A stretch of DNA of 64,000 bases, from positions 34,302-98,301 of the forward strand of contig JAVXUO010000948.1 in NCBI GenBank assembly GCA_033065855.1. The letters are read 5' to 3'. A program made the position numbers and the translations under genes. Below are positions 63,095-64,000 of this stretch, piece after piece (the stretch's first letter is position 1; every line of letters begins with the position of its first letter). The stretch is from Escallonia rubra (taxonomy: Eukaryota > Streptophyta > Magnoliopsida > Escalloniales > Escalloniaceae). The notes beneath the pieces were generated by a model. The model saw only the letters and a program-made list of their open reading frames with translations, had not been told where the DNA came from and ran no database searches.

Positions 63095-64000
63095 TGTTGA
63101 GATTTACATACAAATCTCATAGGTTGTTTGGTTATTTAATCAATATGAGAGCTTAAGTTTTCATTTAAAAACCTTGTCATCATCTTTTTTGGAAGAGAAT
63201 GGAAGCGGAAACAAGTGCATCTATCAAGATGATGAATCTAGACCTCATCAAGTTGGATCAATTTGATGGTACCAATTTTGGTCGTTGGCAAGACAAAGTC
63301 AAGTTCCTACTCACGGCATTAATTGTCTACATTTTAAATTGCGAGCCATTTTCGGAGCCCGATAATAATGCTGGTGAAAATAAAAAGAAGGAATGGCAAA
63401 GGAGGAACGATGATGAAGTCATGTATCGCGGCCATATTCTCAATGCACTTTCGGATCGTCTTTACAACTACTACAAGTCATTTGATTCGGCAAAGAAAAT
63501 CTGCAGCGCATATGTATAAAGTTCAAGAAGTTGGTACGTTAAAATCTTAATTTCTGTATGTGTATATATTAGACCCATGTTTTCCACCAAGTTCACGAAT
63601 TGCAGAAGTTGCAAATAAATTTGCGAAATTGATAGAAAACCGAAATATTTTGTTGGATGATAATTCAAGTTGCCACCAATCTGGAAAAAGCCTAGAAAGA
63701 AATTGTTGCATAGAAGAGTTTACGTTGGAGAATTCAGAAACATCTTCGTATAGAAATGTTCTTCTCAGATAAAGTTGTAAACTGAGAATGAATTCCAAGT
63801 GAATTTCATTAGCGCTAGTGAAAAATGATTTCATGCTCTTTAAGTTAAAGAAGACAACATGTTTAAGAGGAATACCAATCACAAAAAGAAGAGTAAATGT
63901 CATGTTTGCGGAGAAAGACATTATGCACGAGAATGCCGACATCGAAAGAATGGAAAAGGAGCCACCGACGAGTCCGCAAACATGGTCGAAGAGAATCTAG
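63095..64000 (+). mobile_element. Decayed Ty1/Copia retrotransposon start: LTR-like end and gag pieces
   Basis: TGTTGAGATTTACATACAAA at 63095 resembles the start of many plant Copia LTRs, but no primer-binding site lies between it and gag, so the LTR is incomplete. An ATG at 63199 opens a gag frame with KLDQFDGTNFGRWQDKVKFLL, typical of the Copia gag N-terminus, broken after about 106 codons. A zinc knuckle (63898-63936, CHVCGERHYAREC) occurs in another frame and has one residue fewer than CX2CX4HX4C. The element continues beyond the window. Confidence 0.7.

Overview
The window is nuclear DNA of a flowering plant, probably a eudicot. It is AT-rich, its genes are split by GT-AG introns that place exactly in phase, intergenic spaces are long, and it is crowded with plant transposable elements (Stowaway-type MITE, hAT, Mutator-like, mini-Helitron, LTR and LINE remnants, a SINE candidate). 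Nothing bacterial or organellar was seen.

Five protein genes can be supported. (1) 6823-13703 (+): MA3-domain translation regulatory factor (MRF/PDCD4-like), 704 aa in three coding exons, with a promoter carrying a telo-box, a G-box and a TATA box. A broken piece of the same gene lies at 15500-15640. (2) 17899-24478 (-): a gene of at least 12 exons for a roughly 660-aa protein that I do not firmly recognise; its start has a vWA-like pattern and Treslin/TICRR is only a guess. (3) 28316-28996 (-): intact single-exon germin-like protein with all four metal ligands. (4) 34601-43681 (+): TPR protein in ten coding exons, about 588 aa, of the type encoded by Arabidopsis At5g63200. (5) 45979-50762 (-): chloroplast CBBY, a HAD-family xylulose-1,5-bisphosphate phosphatase, 327 aa in eight exons with all HAD motifs.

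The genes do not form a pathway. MRF, TPR and CBBY together recall two Arabidopsis segments (At5g63190-At5g63200 and, separately, At3g48390-At3g48420), so the window looks like a less fractionated version of a duplicated ancestral block (from memory, to be checked).

Layout: 1-6300 repeats (MITE end, nested Helitrons, a 1.16-kb long-TIR element, a solo LTR); 6.3-13.9 kb MRF; 13.9-17.9 kb gene-poor with the MRF fragment; 17.9-24.5 kb unrecognised minus-strand gene; 24.5-28.2 kb LINE and SINE remnants; 28.3-29.1 kb germin-like gene; 29.6-33.8 kb hAT element, MITE, dispersed repeat; 34-43.7 kb TPR gene with a Helitron holding a hAT element in one intron and a TA-flanked foldback element in another; 43.7-50.9 kb CBBY; 51.2-53.0 kb paired TA-flanked foldback elements next to the CBBY promoter; 53-64 kb mostly retroelement debris, ending in a decayed Copia gag cut by the window edge.

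The most unusual signal is a family of three inverted-repeat elements (41707-41927, 51219-52738, 52781-53002), each sitting inside TA microsatellites and built from near-palindromic modules around a GTAGCGGAC core. They resemble in habit the rice element Micron, which targets TA microsatellites, and could be an undescribed family of that kind.
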